This document shows positions 44,939 to 53,317 of a stretch of DNA of 64,000 nucleotides, in pieces (the first letter of the stretch is position 1; each line of letters begins with the position of its first letter). Source of the stretch: Spectribacter acetivorans (lineage in GTDB: Bacteria > Pseudomonadota > Gammaproteobacteria > Nevskiales > Salinisphaeraceae); the NCBI RefSeq assembly GCF_031846305.1, contig NZ_JAVRHY010000003.1:124001-188000 (forward strand), given 5' to 3'. Under the pieces are notes generated by a model. The model saw only the letters and a list, made by a program, of their open reading frames with translations, was not told the origin of the DNA and did not search any database. Position numbers and translations under genes: made by a program.

Positions 44939-45736
44939 ATGATAACGGTGTTGTGGGGAATTGTATTCGGACTGGCCGTGGGGCTGACGCCCGCCGGCGG
45001 CGGCCTGGCCGGTGTCGGCCTGCTGATGCTGGGGGCCGGGCTGTCGCCGCCGATGGCGGTGATCGCTGCCCTTTGCGCCGGGGCGCTGGTGGGGGCGGTG
45101 GGTGCCGGCGACGGCGCCCGCTCGCGGGCGCTGGATACCGGCGTGTCGCTGTGGCTGGGCGGCGGGGCGCTGATTGGCGCGCCGCTGGGTGCCCTGTTGC
45201 TCACGCAGCTGCCGCCGGCCCTGTGGTCGGGGCTGTTCGCGCTGGCCGCCAGTCTGGCCGGCCTGGCGCTCTGGCCCCGGGTTGCGGAAAAACCCTGGCT
45301 GCGGGCCGGTCTTTTCCTGAACGTGCCGCGGCTGCCGGCCGGGCAGCTGGCCAGCGTGGCGTTGTCGATGGCGGCCCGGATCAAGCTGCTGATCACCGGC
45401 GCGGCGGCGGCGCTGGCGGGCGCACTGTTCGGGGCCGGCAGCGGCGCGCTGAGCCGACCGCTGGTGACGCGGGTAGCCGGACTGCCGGCCCGTCAGACGT
45501 TGGCGGCGACACTGTTCCTGATGATCGTCACCGGCCTGGCCGGGGCGGGCTGGTTCTGGGCCTTCGGGCGCATCGGTGACGGCATGCTGATCGGCCAGGT
45601 GGTGCTGGGGGCGGTTGCCGGGTTCGGATTTGCCCGTCGATTGTCCGGCTATTGCGTTGCGCCATGGTTCAACCGCCTGACCGGGCTGGGAATTCTGACG
45701 GTAGGGGTGCTGGTGGCCGTGACCGGCATGTCATGA
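44939..45736 (+). CDS. TauE/SafE family sulfite/sulfonate exporter
   Basis: The 265-residue protein has seven or eight membrane segments and TauE/SafE features: FGLAVGLTPAGGGLAGVGLLML, the internal echo AALAGALFGAGSGAL, and PLVTRVAGLPARQTLAATLF. In a sulfur-oxidising context it probably exports sulfite produced by persulfide dioxygenase or Sox leakage. It is 60 bases upstream of the CsoR-family gene. Confidence 0.8.
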   Translation: MITVLWGIVFGLAVGLTPAGGGLAGVGLLMLGAGLSPPMAVIAALCAGALVGAVGAGDGARSRALDTGVSLWLGGGALIGAPLGALLLTQLPPALWSGLFALAASLAGLALWPRVAEKPWLRAGLFLNVPRLPAGQLASVALSMAARIKLLITGAAAALAGALFGAGSGALSRPLVTRVAGLPARQTLAATLFLMIVTGLAGAGWFWAFGRIGDGMLIGQVVLGAVAGFGFARRLSGYCVAPWFNRLTGLGILTVGVLVAVTGMS

Positions 45737-45757
45737 CTTGCCGGCCGGGCCGCTGTT

Positions 45758-45773
45758 ATACTCGTTGGAGTAT
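45758..45773. promoter_or_regulatory. Candidate CsoR-family operator 1 (autoregulatory)
   Basis: ATACTCGTTGGAGTAT is a 16-base perfect inverted repeat (ATACTC/GAGTAT) ending 23 bases before the regulator's ATG. It fits the TAC-N8-GTA pattern of three other sites near sox genes. Position suggests autoregulation. Confidence 0.6.
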
Positions 45774-45796
45774 TGCGCCTATACACCGGAGTGCAA

Positions 45797-46114
45797 ATGC
45801 AGTCTTCAGTTGCAACGACCACGATCCCGCCGGAACTCGAGGCGGAGTGGTCGTCCAAGAAAGCGGCCCTGATCTCGCGGCTCAAGCGGGTGGAAGGCCA
45901 GTTGCGTGGCATCCAGGCGATGATCGATCGCGAGGCCGATTGCGAGCAGGTGGCCCAGCAGATGTCGGCAGCCCGCCGCGCGCTTGACCGTTCCTTCTAC
46001 AACATGCTGTCCTGCGTGATGGAGCGGGAACTCGACTGCGCCAATCTGTCACCGGACGACGATCCCAAGCAGCGGCTGCAGTTCGCTACCGACCTGCTGT
46101 CCCGCTACGGCTGA
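45797..46114 (+). CDS. CsoR/FrmR-family (DUF156) transcriptional repressor, non-canonical cysteines
   Basis: The 105-residue all-helical protein has the family core SRLKRVEGQLRGIQAMIDRE and ARRALDRSFYNML. Copper-sensing CsoR uses Cys-His-Cys, and persulfide-sensing CstR uses two Cys at the first and last of these positions. Here Cys49 is kept, but the other two positions are Val74 and Glu78; additional cysteines lie at 73 and 81. Cu(I) binding is therefore unlikely, and thiol or persulfide chemistry is more plausible given the sulfur context. The start at 45797 is chosen by alignment; an in-frame ATG-less extension overlaps the operator. Confidence 0.82.
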   Translation: MQSSVATTTIPPELEAEWSSKKAALISRLKRVEGQLRGIQAMIDREADCEQVAQQMSAARRALDRSFYNMLSCVMERELDCANLSPDDDPKQRLQFATDLLSRYG

Positions 46115-46117
46115 GGC

Positions 46118-46528
46118 CTACCGGCTCCGCGCCAGCGCGCGGAATTCGAACGCGGCCCCGACGAGCTCGCTGACCAGGAACACCAGCAATACCGGCGTTA
46201 CCGCGCCGGTTGCAACGTAGCCGATCACCAGCGCGGTGACGGCCAGCCGGCCCCAGGCATCCAGCCGCACCAGCGACAGATTGTCGGGCTGGCCCAGTCG
46301 GATCAGCGCCCACAGCACGCCCAGAACCCCGGCCACGTTGAGAAACAGATAGGCCATGGGCGACCACGCGCCCACGCCGTTACCGAATTCCAGTAGGGCA
46401 TCGATGGTGCCGATCAGGTTGACCAAGCCGTGCGACAGGCCGGGAATGGCCATCACCGTCACGATGGGCAGGTCGATCCACGCGAACACCCGCATGGTTC
46501 GAATCAGGTCGGCGTTAGCCGTGGTCAT
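46118..46528 (-). CDS. Uncharacterised four-helix membrane protein
   Basis: The 136-residue protein has four predicted membrane segments (about 15-33, 55-75, 90-110 and 108-125) separated by short polar loops, and no cysteine or obvious motif. I do not recognise the family. It lies downstream of SQR on the same strand, 34 bases after, and converges on the CsoR-family gene with 3 bases between stops. A role in sulfide oxidation or quinone access is conceivable from context only. Confidence 0.7.
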   Translation of the reverse strand: MTTANADLIRTMRVFAWIDLPIVTVMAIPGLSHGLVNLIGTIDALLEFGNGVGAWSPMAYLFLNVAGVLGVLWALIRLGQPDNLSLVRLDAWGRLAVTALVIGYVATGAVTPVLLVFLVSELVGAAFEFRALARSR

Positions 46529-46562
46529 GATTGGTGTCTGCCGTTGCTGAGCGATTGTCGCC

Positions 46563-47804
46563 TCACTTGCCGATCGCGGTCAGTGCCGGCTGCGGCTTGT
46601 GGCCTGGCCAGCTCAGGTCGATGCCCTTGAGCATGACGTTCCAGTACAGCCAGGGAAAGAAGTAGCGCTTGACGCCCCATTGCAGGGAGCGGGGTACCCG
46701 CGGGTCCATCGGGAAGCTGGATACCACCTCGCCGCCATAGCGGAACTCCGCCATCAGGACCTTGCCGCGGGACGTGGTCAACGGGCAGGCGCCGTAGCCG
46801 TCGTAATCACGGCCGCCGTTGCCGTGGCCCAGCGCATGCAGGATGCCGCCGGTAACCACCGGAAACTGCTGGCGCACGGCGGCGGCGGTCTTGGCATTGG
46901 GGGTGTCGGTACAGTCGCCCAGACCCCAGACGTTTTCGAAACGCGTGTGGCGCAGGCTGTTCTTGTCCACCGTCATCCAGCCCGCGTCGCCGGCCAGTGG
47001 GCTATTGCGGATCACGTCCGGGGCGCACTGGGGCGGGACCACGTGCAGCATGTCGAAATCGCGGGTGACGTCCCCGTCCGGCGTGGTGAAGGTCGCTTTC
47101 TGCTTCTTGCCATCTACCGCGATCAGATCATGGTGAAAGTGCGGGGTAGCGCCGTAGCTGGCAATCACCTTGTCCAGGGCCTGGGCGTAGGCGGGCACTC
47201 CGAACATGGCGCCGCCCTGATTATAGAAGGCCAGGTTCACGGATACTCCGCGCCGACGGAAGGTGTCGGCGGTCAGGTAGAGCGCTTTCTGCGGCGCCCC
47301 GGCGCACTTGATCGGCATGGCCGGCTGGGTGAACAGCGCGTTGCCGCTGGTGAGTTCGTTGGCCAGCTTGCAGGTATAAGGGGCCAGGTCGAAGCGGTAG
47401 TTGGAGGTGACGCCGTTATCGCCCAGCGTGTCGCACAGACCGTCGACCGCCTTCCAGTCCAGCTTCAGACCGGTGGCCACCACCAGGTACTTGTAGCCGA
47501 TCGTATCGCCGTTCTCCAGCGTGACCCGGTTGTTGTCTGGATCAAAGCCGGTCACCGCGCTGCGAAGCCAGGTGGCCTTGTCCGGCATGTGATCGGATTC
47601 GGGGTGCTTGGTCTGCTCGGCGGTCATGGAACCGTCGCCTACCAGCGTCCAGCCGGGCTGATAGAAGTGCCACTTGGCCGGTTCCACCACCGCGACGTCC
47701 AGGTCGGGCTGCCGCCGCAGCAGGGCGCTGGCCACCGAGAGGCCGCCGGCGCCGCCGCCGACCACCACCACGACATGGGATTTCTGTTCGCCTGTCTGAC
47801 TCAT
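46563..47804 (-). CDS. sqr: Sulfide:quinone oxidoreductase, type II (SQOR-like)
   Basis: The 413-residue flavoprotein oxidises sulfide and passes electrons to quinone at the membrane. The FAD site is VVVVVGGGAGGLSVAS (12-27), KYLVVATGLKLDW is the second strand, and VWGLGDCTDTPNAKTAAAVR is the C-terminal FAD motif. The redox cysteines match mitochondrial SQOR: Cys167 in PIKCAGAPQK and Cys340 in YGACPLTT. The C-terminal FPWLYWNVMLKG is a membrane-binding amphipathic stretch. GAGGAG lies seven bases before the ATG. It is divergent from persulfide dioxygenase, its natural next step. Confidence 0.93.
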   Translation of the reverse strand: MSQTGEQKSHVVVVVGGGAGGLSVASALLRRQPDLDVAVVEPAKWHFYQPGWTLVGDGSMTAEQTKHPESDHMPDKATWLRSAVTGFDPDNNRVTLENGDTIGYKYLVVATGLKLDWKAVDGLCDTLGDNGVTSNYRFDLAPYTCKLANELTSGNALFTQPAMPIKCAGAPQKALYLTADTFRRRGVSVNLAFYNQGGAMFGVPAYAQALDKVIASYGATPHFHHDLIAVDGKKQKATFTTPDGDVTRDFDMLHVVPPQCAPDVIRNSPLAGDAGWMTVDKNSLRHTRFENVWGLGDCTDTPNAKTAAAVRQQFPVVTGGILHALGHGNGGRDYDGYGACPLTTSRGKVLMAEFRYGGEVVSSFPMDPRVPRSLQWGVKRYFFPWLYWNVMLKGIDLSWPGHKPQPALTAIGK

Positions 47805-47862
47805 GGTCGCTCCTCGCCGCTTGAATTGCGCTGGCTGAATCCTTAAGCTTAACGCTAACAGA

Positions 47863-47889
47863 ATATCGATATACTTTTAAAGCATATAT
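47863..47889. promoter_or_regulatory. AT-rich palindromes in the sqr / persulfide dioxygenase divergent spacer
   Basis: The spacer holds ATATCGATAT (47863-47872, perfect palindrome) overlapping an imperfect palindrome centred on CTTTTAAAG (47874-47882) with ATATA and ATATAT flanks. TATACT (47870-47875) could be a -10 for the dioxygenase. The site differs from the TAC-N8-GTA operators and would suit an ArsR-type repressor such as BigR or SqrR. Confidence 0.4.
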
Positions 47890-47905
47890 CAACCGGAGGT
47901 TGAAC

Positions 47906-48604
47906 ATGCTCTTCCGTCAGCTCTTTGACAAGGAATCCAGCACCTACACCTATCTGATCGCGTCGGGCCGCGGCCGCGAAGCGCTGATCATCGATCCGGT
48001 GAAGGAGCAGACCGATGCCTACCTGGGCCTGATCGAGCAGCTCGATCTGAAGCTGGTGCGCGCCATCGACACCCACACCCATGCTGATCACATTACCGCT
48101 CTCGGCGATCTGCGCGAACATACCGACTGCATGACGCTGATGGGTGAGTTCACCAAAGCCGAGTGCGTCAGCGACCATGTCCGCGAGGGCGACACCGTCG
48201 ATGTCGACGGGGTGCGGCTCAAGGCGCTGTATACGCCGGGCCATACGGATGAATCCTTCAGTTTCGTGCTGGATGGCGCCGGTCAGCGGGAGGATGCCGT
48301 GTTCACCGGCGACGTGCTGCTGATCCGGGGGTCCGGCCGCACCGACTTCCAGGGCGGCGACCCGTACAAGTCCTACGATTCCATCGTGAACAAGCTGTTC
48401 ACCCTGGGTGACGAGACCCTGGTTTACCCGGCCCACGACTACAAGGGCTTCACCGCGTCGTCGATCGCCGAGGAGCGCCGTCACAATCCGCGTCTGGCCG
48501 GCAAGAGCGCCGAGGAATACGCGGCCATCATGAACAACCTCGATCTGCCCGATCCGAAACTGATGGATGTGGCGGTGCCGGCCAATCTCGCCTGCGGGCG
48601 GTGA
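47906..48604 (+). CDS. Persulfide dioxygenase (ETHE1-like)
   Basis: The 232-residue metallo-beta-lactamase-fold protein carries HTHADH (57-62), His113 in YTPGHTDES and Asp136 in FTGDVLL, which match the mononuclear iron ligands of ETHE1, plus PAHDYKG (175-181). It oxidises glutathione persulfide to sulfite. CGGAGG (47894-47899) lies six bases before the ATG at 47906; an upstream TTG is less likely. It faces SQR across a 101-base spacer. Confidence 0.9.
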   Translation: MLFRQLFDKESSTYTYLIASGRGREALIIDPVKEQTDAYLGLIEQLDLKLVRAIDTHTHADHITALGDLREHTDCMTLMGEFTKAECVSDHVREGDTVDVDGVRLKALYTPGHTDESFSFVLDGAGQREDAVFTGDVLLIRGSGRTDFQGGDPYKSYDSIVNKLFTLGDETLVYPAHDYKGFTASSIAEERRHNPRLAGKSAEEYAAIMNNLDLPDPKLMDVAVPANLACGR

Positions 48605-48647
48605 GCGATCGCCGACGTCACACTATCGAGATGACGGGTCGGGCGTA

Positions 48648-50375
48648 ATGCGTCTGGCCCGCTTCCTGCCGCTGTTTCAGCACCTCGTGGCGCCCGACCG
48701 GGGCAGTCGCACCGATGACCTGATCGCCGGGGCGATCACCGCCATCCTGCTGGTGCCTCAGGGCATGGCCTATGCCCTGCTTGCCGGCCTGCCGCCGGAG
48801 ATGGGGCTGTACGCCTCGATCGTGCCGCCCTTCGTCTATGCGTTCTTCGGTACCAGCCGGGCGCTGGCGGTGGGGCCGGTGGCGGTCGCCGCCCTGATGG
48901 TGGCCAGTGCCCTGGGCCATTACGCCGGCGGCGATCAGGCGCTGTGGCTGACCGGCGCCATGATCCTGGCCGCCGAGACCGGCCTGATTCTGCTGGTGCT
49001 GGGGCTGTTCCGGCTGGGCGCGCTGGTGAGTTTCATCAGCCACCCGGTGCTCTCTGGCTTCACCAGCGGTGCGGCGGTGCTGATCATGGCCAGCCAGATC
49101 AAGCACCTGACCGGCATCGATCTCGAGCGCGGCCATGCGCTGGAAACGCTGCATGCCTTCGTTCAGCAACTGGACCAGCTCCACGTGGTGACGCTGGTAT
49201 TCGGCGTGGTTGCGATCGTGGCGCTGGTGCTCGGCCGTCAGCCGCTGGTGCGCCTGCTCCAGCGATTGGGGCTGTCGGCCCGCGCGGCGACCCTGGCGTC
49301 CCGCACCGCGCCCCTGGCGGTTGTGATCGGCAGCACCGTTGTTGCGGCGCTGCTCGGTGCCGACAACGCCCATGATCTGGCGGTGGTGGGGGCGATCCCG
49401 GCCGGGCTGCCGTGGCCGTCGCTGTCCTTCTTCGCCGCCGAGGGCTGGCTCGAACTGTTCCCGTCCGCCGTGCTGATCGCGCTGGTGGGGTATGTGGAAA
49501 GCGTGTCCGTGGCCAAGGTGCTGGCGGCCCGGCGGCGTCAGAAGATCGATGCCAACAAGGAACTGACCGCCCTGGGTATTACCAACATGGCCGCGGCGGT
49601 GGCCGGGACCATGCCGGTGGCGGGTGGGTTTTCCCGCTCGGTGGTCAACTTCGATGCCGGGGCGCAGACCCAGCTCGCGGCCATCATCACCGCGGTGCTG
49701 GTGGCCTTGGTGGCGCTGTTCTTCACCGCCTGGTTCCATTACCTGCCAAATGCAGTGCTGGCCGCGATCATCGTGGTGGCCGTGGCCCAGCTCATCGATC
49801 TGGATACCGCCCGGCGCACCTGGGCCTATGACCGCGCGGACGGGGCGGCGCTGGCCGTGACCTTCGTGGCGGTATTCGTGCTGGGTATCGAGCTCGGGCT
49901 GCTGGTAGGCATAGGCCTGTCGCTTGCGCTGTACCTGTGGCGAACCAGCCGGCCGCACATGGCGGTCATGGGTCGGGTGCCGGGCACCGAGCACTTCCGC
50001 AACGTCAACCGGCATGTGGTCGAGACTGATCCCAGCCTGGTGGTGATCCGCATCGACGAGAACATCTACTTCGCCAATGCGGCCCAGGTGGAGGAGTACG
50101 TCGCCCAGCATCTCACCGCGATGCCCGAGGCCCGTCATGTGCTGCTGGTGATGACCGCCGTGAGCTATATCGACGCCAGCGGCCTGGAGATGCTGGAGCA
50201 TCTGGAAGAGGACCTTTCGCATGCCGACGTGACTCTGCATCTGGCCGAGGTCAAGGGACCGGTGGCGGACCGGCTGGCAGTTTCGCGGCTGGGCGAGCGG
50301 GTGGCTAACCGGACCTACCTCACCACCGATCTGGCCTTCTGTGCGATTACCGGGCGGGAGCAGGCCCACGACTAG
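48648..50375 (+). CDS. SulP family anion permease with STAS domain
   Basis: The 575-residue protein has about 12 membrane segments with the SulP signature GAITAILLVPQGMAYALLAG and GLYASIVPPFVYAFFGTSR, and a C-terminal cytoplasmic STAS domain (about 450-560, with MTAVSYIDASGLEMLEHL). SulP proteins carry sulfate or bicarbonate. In this setting sulfate export/import or bicarbonate supply are both possible. It starts 43 bases after the dioxygenase gene. Confidence 0.9.
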   Translation: MRLARFLPLFQHLVAPDRGSRTDDLIAGAITAILLVPQGMAYALLAGLPPEMGLYASIVPPFVYAFFGTSRALAVGPVAVAALMVASALGHYAGGDQALWLTGAMILAAETGLILLVLGLFRLGALVSFISHPVLSGFTSGAAVLIMASQIKHLTGIDLERGHALETLHAFVQQLDQLHVVTLVFGVVAIVALVLGRQPLVRLLQRLGLSARAATLASRTAPLAVVIGSTVVAALLGADNAHDLAVVGAIPAGLPWPSLSFFAAEGWLELFPSAVLIALVGYVESVSVAKVLAARRRQKIDANKELTALGITNMAAAVAGTMPVAGGFSRSVVNFDAGAQTQLAAIITAVLVALVALFFTAWFHYLPNAVLAAIIVVAVAQLIDLDTARRTWAYDRADGAALAVTFVAVFVLGIELGLLVGIGLSLALYLWRTSRPHMAVMGRVPGTEHFRNVNRHVVETDPSLVVIRIDENIYFANAAQVEEYVAQHLTAMPEARHVLLVMTAVSYIDASGLEMLEHLEEDLSHADVTLHLAEVKGPVADRLAVSRLGERVANRTYLTTDLAFCAITGREQAHD

Positions 50376-50449
50376 CCGCCGGCGGGCCGCCGTCAGCGAC
50401 GGGCCCGTTCGGCATCCTGGCCGGGGTGAGTCCCGGAACCCGATAGCCG

Positions 50450-50483
50450 AAAAAGAGCTGTCGAGCGGCGAACCGCCCGACAG
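50450..50483 (-). terminator. Rho-independent terminator of the FadL-type gene
   Basis: Read on the minus strand, CTGTCG-G-GCGG-TTCG-CCGC-T-CGACAG (50483-50458) forms an 11-bp stem with one mismatch and a TTCG loop, followed by CTCTTTTT (to 50450). It lies about 58 bases after the porin stop. The remainder of the 165-base convergent spacer holds nothing else recognised. Confidence 0.7.
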
Positions 50484-50540
50484 CGAGCACGGAGGAATCG
50501 TTTCGGCCGGGCCGTGGTGGCCGGGCCGGTTGGTCTGAGG

Positions 50541-52058
50541 TCAGTCGTACCGGAAGTTCACGCCGAAGGTGAGCTCCACCTGGTACATGGACAATTCAAT
50601 ATCCTGGTCGTTCGGGTCAGTACCGAAGTTCGGGCCGCCATTAAGCAGTGACAGGGCGCCGCCCTCGACGTTGCTCAGCGGATTCTTGCCGGTCACGGTG
50701 TTGTCGGCCGCGTACATCACGGCGAAGTCGAACCCGACGCGATTGCTGTACTGCCAGGTCAGGCCGGCGGTGTAGTGATGCTCCGGCACCGCCGGGACAA
50801 GGATGTTGAACAGCACTTCGGAACTCTGGATCGGCTGGGTGTTGTTGCTGTAACCGACCCGGTAGGTGAAGTCACCGCGCTGGTATTCATAGCCGAACTT
50901 GTAGGTGGTCACGTCATGCCAGCCGAAGCCGGGGCCGTTCTCACCGCCGAGGCAGGTGTCGAAATCAACCGGTCCGCCCAGCAGGATCGGGCGGGCGCAG
51001 CCGTTGACGAACTGGTTGGGGTTTAGATCATCACCTACCGAGGATACCTCGTTGAAGTTGATCCGCTGGTAGTCGATGGCGATGCGGTGGTTGTGCGAGG
51101 GAATCAGCGCGATGCCGACATTCCATGTGGACGGGATGTCGAACGCGCCATCCTTCTGGAACAGGCCGCGGTATTCGTCGAAGTTCGTCATCTCGATGCG
51201 GCTCTGGTACGACGCGCCGAATCGCAGCCAGGAGGCCAGCTCGTAGGTCATGCCGACCCGGGCACCGCCGCCGAAGGAAAATTCGGTGCCATTGTTGGTA
51301 ACCCGATCCGGGTTCTCCGAAAAACGGGCGAACGCCTGCAGCCCCCAGGACTGGAAACGCTGGGCGACGAAGATGGGCGAAATGCCCAGGCTGAGCCGGT
51401 CGCCGAATTCGCGGGCGTAGGTGGGCACCACGAACAGCTGGATCAGGTCCACGCCCGGGTCGGACTGCTCGCCGCCGCAGAGTCCGAACACACCGGGCGA
51501 CCCCACATTGGCGCCGCCGCCGAACGAGCCTTCACAGGTTTCCTGCAGCGGCAGGATCTGGGCGGCGTCGCCGGCCGCGAACGTGGCCCGGCCGCGGTCG
51601 TACTCCGTATTCAGCCCGCCATTACCGTAGACCGTAATGCCCCAGACGGACTTGTCGTCGATGCGCCAGGAAAACGCCATGCCCGGAATCGGGAACAGCT
51701 CGTGCTTGCTGCGCACCTCGTCCATGGGGCGGCCGTCCTCGTCCAGTCGGTTGATCTGGAACAGGCCGGAACCCGAGACCGGCGTGATGTCCGGTTCGTT
51801 CTTGACCGTGAAGTCCCGCATCGGGCTGAACAGGCTGAAATTGAAATCCATCCGGTCGCCCACGCGGGTAAGCAGGGCCGGGTTGATCGAGCCGACGAAG
51901 GCATCGGAACCCAGCGCGGTACCGGCGCCGGCCATGCCGCGTTGCTGGGCACTGTAGCCGTGGGCGAAGTAGCCGTTGGTGGCCAGCGCGCTGCCGGTGG
52001 TTATCAGGCCCAGTGCCAGCATGGCGCCCTGGAGTCCCCGTTGGTATGTCTCCCTCAT
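50541..52058 (-). CDS. FadL/OmpP1-family outer-membrane transport protein
   Basis: The 505-residue protein has a signal peptide (about 1-27, ending ALA) followed by the FadL-type N-terminus TNGYFAHGYSAQQRGMAGAG, and ends in FGVNFRYD, a beta-barrel terminal strand. FadL channels pass hydrophobic compounds through the outer membrane. Four cysteines in two loops (TCEGS...LCGG and GCARP...TCLGG) are unusual. AGGAGAGG precedes the ATG at 52058. Its place in the sulfur region and the operator-like sites upstream hint at a role with sulfur compounds, but fatty acid or hydrocarbon uptake is equally possible. Confidence 0.85.
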   Translation of the reverse strand: MRETYQRGLQGAMLALGLITTGSALATNGYFAHGYSAQQRGMAGAGTALGSDAFVGSINPALLTRVGDRMDFNFSLFSPMRDFTVKNEPDITPVSGSGLFQINRLDEDGRPMDEVRSKHELFPIPGMAFSWRIDDKSVWGITVYGNGGLNTEYDRGRATFAAGDAAQILPLQETCEGSFGGGANVGSPGVFGLCGGEQSDPGVDLIQLFVVPTYAREFGDRLSLGISPIFVAQRFQSWGLQAFARFSENPDRVTNNGTEFSFGGGARVGMTYELASWLRFGASYQSRIEMTNFDEYRGLFQKDGAFDIPSTWNVGIALIPSHNHRIAIDYQRINFNEVSSVGDDLNPNQFVNGCARPILLGGPVDFDTCLGGENGPGFGWHDVTTYKFGYEYQRGDFTYRVGYSNNTQPIQSSEVLFNILVPAVPEHHYTAGLTWQYSNRVGFDFAVMYAADNTVTGKNPLSNVEGGALSLLNGGPNFGTDPNDQDIELSMYQVELTFGVNFRYD

Positions 52059-52239
52059 CGCACCTCTCCTGCATTGATTGTTCGCGTGTCGCCCGCTTCG
52101 ATCCGGGTCTGAAAGTACACTCGAGTCCCGTCGTGACGGGGTTATCCTGTCTTGATTTACCGCGTATCGACGTCCGGAGAATCGACTTCGATCGGGGATA
52201 TTTATCGGTCGATTAACAGTATCATAAATTCGTGGCATT

Positions 52240-52255
52240 GTACCCCTACCGGTAT
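52240..52255. promoter_or_regulatory. Candidate CsoR-family operator 3
   Basis: GTACCCCTACCGGTAT matches TAC-N8-GTA and shows the C-tract/G-tract halves TACCCC and CGGTA common in CsoR/CstR operators. It lies about 160 bases before the plus-strand gene and 182 before the FadL-type gene. Confidence 0.5.
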
Positions 52256-52311
52256 ATCGTCGGCTTGGGCTTCCGGCAGCGTAAACGCTGGCCGATGCAT
52301 TCCCTCGATAT

Positions 52312-52327
52312 ATACAGGCGGGGGTAA
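52312..52327. promoter_or_regulatory. Candidate CsoR-family operator 4
   Basis: ATACAGGCGGGGGTAA matches TAC-N8-GTA with a G-tract right half (GGGGGTA). It lies 73 bases before the ATG of the periplasmic protein gene. Confidence 0.45.
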
Positions 52328-52400
52328 TAATGGCTGCGGAGTCGCGTGAGGTTTGCCGCGAACGCCGGCAGCATGGCAATGGTGCAAAGGGAGGAGAGAC

Positions 52401-53300
52401 ATGAAACGCTTGATGATCATTCTGATGACGGGCCTGGGCTTGCTGGGCAGTGGCCAGGTGCTGGCCCAGGGGCTGCAGCCCTATGTGCTGGCCTATGGCG
52501 ACAAGACCTCGGTGGAAGATGAAGTGCAGCGGGTCAAAAACAAGCTTCGAAACGGAGATTTCGAGGTTGTGGGGGAGTACAGCCCCTACGAAAACGCGCA
52601 CGTGATCGGGTTCACCTCCCCGGCGCTGCAGTCGGCGGCCGCCGCCAGCGGGGCCAAGGGCGGTTACGGGGCGGTGCTGCATGCCAGCGTGACCCGGGTC
52701 GGCGAGTATTCGCAGGTGGTGTACCTGAATCCCGAATACATGGCGGCTGCCTACCGCATGGACGCGGATCTGGCCGATGTGGCGGCCCAGCTCAAGAAAT
52801 CCTTGGGCGCGGGCAAGCTGTTCGGTACCGACGAGGAGAGAACGGCGGAAGACCTGCGCGAGTACCACTACATGTTCGGCATGGAATACTTCGACGACCC
52901 GTACGAACTGGCCGAGTTCGACAGCTATGAAACTGCCGTGGCCACGGTGGAGAAGAACATCAAGGCCAACATCGGCGGGGTTGATCTGGTTTATCGAGTC
53001 GATATTCCCGATGCCCAGCAGACGTTGTTCGGCGTATCGCGGGCCGCCGTGGCGGACGACAATGCCAATGACGCGAAGATTCTGCGGGATGTGGTGGACG
53101 AGAAGTTCAACACCAAGACCACCGCCTATCTGCCGTATCAGATCCTCGTGACCGGTAACAAGGCCGAGGCCCTGCACATGCGTTTCCGCATGGCGATCTG
53201 GCATCCGGACCTGACCATGCTGACCTTCGGCAAGCTCATCAGCAGTCCGGGTGCGATTGACGATCTGCTCACCAGTGTGGCCAACGGCGGCGAGGAATAG
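52401..53300 (+). CDS. Unrecognised exported 299-residue protein of the sulfur region
   Basis: The protein has a signal peptide (1-23, ending VLAQG) and no cysteine in the mature part. The two halves (about 28-150 and 165-299) look alike in pattern: an amphipathic helix (VEDEVQRVKNKL; VATVEKNIKANI), strands with FEVVGEYSPYENAHVIGFTSP and VDLVYRVDIPDAQQTLFGVSR, then a long second part containing NPEYMAAAY or HPDLTMLTF. This suggests a duplicated alpha/beta domain, remotely DUF302-like. GGAGGAGAG lies before the ATG at 52401. It is divergent from the FadL-type gene, with two candidate operators between, so the pair may form one envelope system. Confidence 0.75.
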   Translation: MKRLMIILMTGLGLLGSGQVLAQGLQPYVLAYGDKTSVEDEVQRVKNKLRNGDFEVVGEYSPYENAHVIGFTSPALQSAAAASGAKGGYGAVLHASVTRVGEYSQVVYLNPEYMAAAYRMDADLADVAAQLKKSLGAGKLFGTDEERTAEDLREYHYMFGMEYFDDPYELAEFDSYETAVATVEKNIKANIGGVDLVYRVDIPDAQQTLFGVSRAAVADDNANDAKILRDVVDEKFNTKTTAYLPYQILVTGNKAEALHMRFRMAIWHPDLTMLTFGKLISSPGAIDDLLTSVANGGEE

Positions 53301-53317
53301 GCGCGTCGATCACACGT

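Larger units (their letters stand above)
52059..52400. promoter_or_regulatory. Divergent promoter spacer between FadL-type gene and periplasmic protein gene
   Basis: This 342-base spacer is AT-rich around 52195-52235 (GGATATTTATCGG, TTAACAGTATCATAAATTCG), which should contain promoters. It holds two TAC-N8-GTA palindromes at 52240-52255 and 52312-52327. No ORF is convincing. Confidence 0.5.

Noticed and set aside
50484..50540. Direct GGCCGGGCC repeats after the FadL-type terminator
   Set aside because: They are short GC-rich repeats expected by chance in this base composition, with no further copies seen nearby.
52374..52400. Longer start for the 299-residue exported protein
   Set aside because: The upstream extension would bury the signal peptide, and the GGAGGAGAG ribosome site fits the ATG at 52401.
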